Of a DNA stretch of 57,912 bases, positions 54,939 to 57,912 are shown one piece after another. The translations under genes and the position numbers were made by a program. Origin of the DNA: Candidatus Omnitrophota bacterium (lineage in GTDB: Bacteria > Omnitrophota > Gorgyraeia > Aquiviventales > JACQRC01); the NCBI GenBank assembly GCA_016206665.1, contig JACQRC010000082.1:1-57912 (forward strand), read 5' to 3'. A model generated the notes under the pieces. The model was not told the DNA's origin, did no database searches, and saw nothing but the letters and a program-made list of their open reading frames with translations. The number at the start of each line of letters is the position of its first letter. Position 1 is the stretch's first letter.

Positions 54939-55943
54939 ATGACACGCGGTAACCGCCAGTCCGTCACGGTGTTAGGAGATGGTGGGTGGGGCACCACTCT
55001 GGCCATCCACTTGGTTCGGCACGGGCATGCCGTGCGCGTGTGGGGCGCCTTTCCCTCGTACGTGCGTGAACTGGCGCGCCGGCGCGTCAATCCCAAGTTT
55101 CTGCCCGGTGTGGCCATCCCTTCGGCGGTGCGCTTCTGCGCCCAGCTCGAGGAGGCGGTCACCGGCGCCGACACGCTGGTGGTGGCGGTGCCGAGCCAGT
55201 ACGTGCGCAGCGTGGTGCGCGGGATTGCGCCGGCCACCGTGCGGCAGGCCACCGTCGTGAGCGTGGTCAAGGGGTTGGAGCGCCACACCACCCTGCGGAT
55301 GTCACAGGTGCTGGAGCGGACGCTGCACCCGCGCCGGCTGGTGGTCTTGTCCGGACCCAGCATCGCGTCGGAGGTGGCTTCCGGTCGGCCGTGCAGTTTG
55401 GTCGCGGCGTCGCGCCATGCGCAGGCCGCGCGGCAGGTGCAGCGGCTCTTCGCCGGTCCTGCGATGCGCCTCTATACCTCAAGCGATGTCGCCGGGGTGG
55501 AGTTGGGCGGCGCGCTCAAGAATCCCATCGCCATCGCGGCCGGGATCGCCGACGGCTTGGCGCTCGGCACCAATGCGAAGGCGGCGCTGATGACGCGGGG
55601 CCTCGTCGAGTTGACGCGGCTGGGTGTCGCGATGGGCGGCCGGCCTCAGACCTTTTGGGGGTTGAGCGGGTTGGGGGACCTGCTCACCACCTGCATGAGC
55701 CCGCTGAGCCGCAACCGCTCGTTGGGCGAGCAACTGGGCCGCGGCCGGCGGCTCCGTCAGATTCTCGGCTCAACGGAAATGGTGGTCGAGGGTGTCGAGA
55801 CCGTCCGCGTGGCGCTGGAACTGGGCCGTCAACACCGCGTCGAGCTGCCCATCATGCGCGAGGTCGAGCGCGTCCTCTTCCACGCCAAATCCCCTCGGCA
55901 GGCCGTGCAGGACTTGATGACGCGGGCGTTCAAGGCGGAGTAA
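54939..55943 (+). CDS. gpsA: NAD(P)-dependent glycerol-3-phosphate dehydrogenase
   Basis: VTVLGDGGWGTTLAIHL, SGPSIASEVA, GALKNPIAIAAGIADGLALGTNAKAALMTRGL. Confidence 0.95.
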   Translation: MTRGNRQSVTVLGDGGWGTTLAIHLVRHGHAVRVWGAFPSYVRELARRRVNPKFLPGVAIPSAVRFCAQLEEAVTGADTLVVAVPSQYVRSVVRGIAPATVRQATVVSVVKGLERHTTLRMSQVLERTLHPRRLVVLSGPSIASEVASGRPCSLVAASRHAQAARQVQRLFAGPAMRLYTSSDVAGVELGGALKNPIAIAAGIADGLALGTNAKAALMTRGLVELTRLGVAMGGRPQTFWGLSGLGDLLTTCMSPLSRNRSLGEQLGRGRRLRQILGSTEMVVEGVETVRVALELGRQHRVELPIMREVERVLFHAKSPRQAVQDLMTRAFKAE

Positions 55944-55945
55944 AA

Positions 55946-56275
55946 ATGGTAGAGTCCACGGTCAGGAAAAAACTCGAGGAAATGGTCCGACGGATCGTCG
56001 AGCGTTTTCATCCGGACCAGGTGATCCTCTTTGGATCTCATGCCCGTGGGAAGGCTGGCCCAGACAGCGACGTGGATCTCTTGGTGGTCATGCCGGTACG
56101 AGGATCCAAACGAGCTGCGCAACTTCAAGTGCGGCTGGCCCTGCACGACATCCGCGTGCCGAAAGACGTCGTTGTAGTGACCCCAGACCAGTTTGAGCGA
56201 CAACGGGATATTGCAGGTACGATCGTCCGTCCAGCGTATTTGGAAGGTAAGGTTCTGTATGCCAAGGCCGGATGA
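55946..56275 (+). CDS. MNT-type minimal nucleotidyltransferase (HEPN-MNT partner type)
   Basis: ILFGSHARGKAGPDSDVDLLVVM. Confidence 0.9.
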   Translation: MVESTVRKKLEEMVRRIVERFHPDQVILFGSHARGKAGPDSDVDLLVVMPVRGSKRAAQLQVRLALHDIRVPKDVVVVTPDQFERQRDIAGTIVRPAYLEGKVLYAKAG

Positions 56276-56372
56276 AGTCTTGAAGGTTGTTCGCCAGTGG
56301 GTCGAGGAGTACGCCAGCCAAGTCAATTTTTGCCCGTATTGCGCCGCACCGGCAAAGGCAAAAGTGTTATGA
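56259..56372 (+). pseudogene. Truncated HEPN-like partner (37 aa remnant)
   Basis: MPRPDEVLKVVRQWVEEYASQVNFCPYCAAPAKAKVL*; overlaps the MNT stop; start resembles N-termini of HEPN partners but terminates early. Confidence 0.5.
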
Positions 56373-56387
56373 GTAACCCGTCCTCTC

Positions 56388-56418
56388 GGTACCCGGTACC
56401 GATTGCATGGTACCGATT
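56388..56418. repeat. GGTACC-rich operator-like region, direct repeat GGTACCGATT x2
   Basis: GGTACCGATT at 56395-56404 and 56409-56418, plus GGTACC at 56388-56393. Confidence 0.5.
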
Positions 56419-56452
56419 TCAGACGGGTCGCGTGCGATAGAGAGGAGTTGCC

Positions 56453-57100
56453 ATGAAAAAGAGGTTTGGTTGTGCTGCCGTGGTAGCTATGGTTTTGTGG
56501 TGGGGTACCTCCGATGCCGTTACTTTCGCCGAAGACATCTTTACATTGTATGAACCTGGCCACACCCAAACACGGATTGCCCAGAACGTGGGGAACCCGC
56601 TCGGTGCTGATGGGTTCGCGGTGGACTATGGGGGTAATATGTATACCTGGGGTCTGGAACGTGGCCTTCCGGTCATCCGACGCATCGCGGCCAGCGACGG
56701 GTTCGTGAGCGTATTGGCAGATGCAGTTTTTCCGATTGAAATTCGAGGACTGGCATTTGACAAAGACGGCAACCTGCTGGTGAATATCAGCGTTTCTACC
56801 GAAGACATTCCCTTTCTGGTGGCGGGGGCTTATATCATCCGGATTGACGGATTCACGCACCTTCCCCCGGGTCCTCCAGGTCCGCCTGGAGAACCGGGAG
56901 CACAAGGTCCTCCAGGACCCGCAGGACCAACGGGGCCTCCGGGACCACAAGGGCCACCGGGCATCACTCCGGAAGAAATCGGCGTTTTGCAAAGTCAACT
57001 GGATGTCTTACGGCGCTTGGAGGAAGAAAACCGATTTCTGCTGGAGCAGTTGCCTCAGCTTCAAAGAAAAATTGATGAATTAGAATCCCAGGTTCAGTAA
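56453..57100 (+). CDS. Secreted collagen-like protein with C-terminal coiled coil
   Basis: Signal peptide; (GXY)10 [61 protein letters not shown]. Confidence 0.88.
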   Translation: MKKRFGCAAVVAMVLWWGTSDAVTFAEDIFTLYEPGHTQTRIAQNVGNPLGADGFAVDYGGNMYTWGLERGLPVIRRIAASDGFVSVLADAVFPIEIRGLAFDKDGNLLVNISVSTEDIPFLVAGAYIIRIDGFTHLPPGPPGPPGEPGAQGPPGPAGPTGPPGPQGPPGITPEEIGVLQSQLDVLRRLEEENRFLLEQLPQLQRKIDELESQVQ

Positions 57101-57178
57101 ACGACGTCAGTACGCCATATCCGCCAATCGGTGGGGGGCGGTATAGGGGAGACCAGGCCTGCGCCGCAGCAACCGTGA

Positions 57179-57306
57179 GGTTCGAGCCCGTAGGGCGAGA
57201 ACCAAAGGGGGGCTGCTCCCGCCGTGAACTGTGCGGGGGGAAAGATTTTCCCCCCGCACACCCCTGAGGGAAAGGAGAACTGAGGAAAACCGTAGGTTTT
57301 CCTCAG
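57179..57306. repeat. Multi-hairpin element (modules M1-M3) upstream of tRNA-Pro
   Basis: Hairpins GGTTC..GAACC (57179-57203), GTGCGGGGGGAAA/TTTCCCCCCGCAC (57231-57259), CTGAGGAAAACC-GTA-GGTTTTCCTCAG (57280-57306); same module order as 181-286. Confidence 0.75.
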
Positions 57307-57347
57307 AACGGATGCCGCAAGGGACGTCGAGTTCAGCGGCATCCGTT
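57307..57347. repeat. tRNA-abutting stem-loop 'M4', copy at tRNA-Pro
   Basis: AACGGATGCCGC/GCGGCATCCGTT 12-bp stem, loop AAGGGACGTCGAGTTCA; ends at 57347, tRNA-Pro begins 57348. Confidence 0.85.
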
Positions 57348-57421
57348 CGGGGCGTGGCTCAGCTTGGCAGAGCGCGTGCATGGGGTGCAAGAGGTCGCGA
57401 GTTCAAGTCTCGCCGCCCCGA
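57348..57421 (+). tRNA. tRNA-Pro (GGG)
   Basis: CGGGGCG/CGCCCCG acceptor (C1-G72 typical of bacterial tRNA-Pro), GGG anticodon in ATGGGGT loop, T-loop TTCAAGT. Confidence 0.92.
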
Positions 57422-57457
57422 TTTTATCACGAAAACACAGAAGACTCGGAACGGCCT

Positions 57458-57512
57458 GAAAGCACGAAAACACGAAAACGGCTTTCGTGGTTTCGTGACC
57501 TTTCGTGCTTTC
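57458..57512. repeat. Inverted repeat GAAAGCACGAAA...TTTCGTGCTTTC with internal CACGAAA/TTTCGTG iterations
   Basis: 12-bp perfect arms 57458-57469 and 57501-57512, nested related repeats. Confidence 0.75.
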
Positions 57513-57546
57513 GTGGTGTGTTTGATGTGAAATTTCTGAGGTTGCT

Positions 57547-57912
57547 ATGAAAACCATCAACGTCGGGGTCATTGGGTTTGGCACGGTCGGCACCGGAGTC
57601 GTGCGCACCCTGTTGGAGAAGCGGCACCTGCTCGAGCGCCGGGTGGGGACCTCGGTGCGTCTGAAGGCGGTCGCCGACAGGAATCTGCGCCGCTCGCGCG
57701 GGGTGCGCGTCGACCGGAAGCTGCTGCATCATGATGCCCAGGAGATTCTGCGCGATCCCTCCATCGATATCGTCGTCGAGCTGGTGGGCGGCATCCATCC
57801 GGCCAAGGAGTTCATCCTCGAGGCCTTCCGGCGCGGCAAGCACGTCGTCACCGCCAACAAGGCGCTGCTCGCGACCCACGGCAACGAGATTTTCGCCGCC
57901 GCGCGCAAGCAC
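57547..57912 (+). CDS. hom: Homoserine dehydrogenase, N-terminal part (runs off window)
   Basis: VGVIGFGTVGTGVVRTLLEK, VVELVGGIHPAKEFILEAFRRGKHVVTANKALLA. Confidence 0.95.
   Translation, partial: MKTINVGVIGFGTVGTGVVRTLLEKRHLLERRVGTSVRLKAVADRNLRRSRGVRVDRKLLHHDAQEILRDPSIDIVVELVGGIHPAKEFILEAFRRGKHVVTANKALLATHGNEIFAAARKH

Noticed and set aside
1-57912. CRISPR array, prophage or IS transposase genes
   Set aside because: No regularly spaced direct repeats, phage structural genes or transposase/integrase ORFs were seen in the window.

Overview
GC-rich bacterial window, almost entirely + strand. It is dominated by a roughly 50 kb envelope/exopolysaccharide (EPS or O-antigen-type) biosynthesis locus (about 657-51940). 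The locus holds many glycosyltransferases (GT4, GT2, and GT-C-like membrane enzymes), two flippases, two Wzy/ligase-like proteins, a Wza-like exporter lipoprotein, a Wzc-like copolymerase/tyrosine kinase, two initiating phosphoglycosyl transferases of different folds, three DegT aminotransferases, three radical SAM enzymes, and a UbiA prenyltransferase next to two SDRs. Gene ends commonly overlap by 1-4 nt (ATGA/TGATG). The locus is followed by an ExeA-like ATPase, two HD-GYP-like proteins, gpsA, a small accessory patch (MNT nucleotidyltransferase with a truncated HEPN-like partner, and a collagen-like secreted protein), tRNA-Pro and the start of hom. The left edge has tRNA-Tyr and tRNA-Gly. 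The most unusual signals are: (1) a multi-hairpin element present at both ends of the window, whose terminal hairpin (conserved 17-nt loop, covarying stem) ends exactly at the 5' base of tRNA-Tyr and of tRNA-Pro, with tandem copies of the tRNA-Tyr 3' end beside it; (2) a flippase-GT4 fusion directly followed by a GT4-phosphoglycosyltransferase fusion; (3) a duplicated DegT + radical SAM module; (4) a Wza-like protein with a duplicated export domain and an opposite-strand secreted ORF with its own promoter between the wza-like and wzc-like genes. All calls are by eye from sequence and the ORF track; no database search was run.
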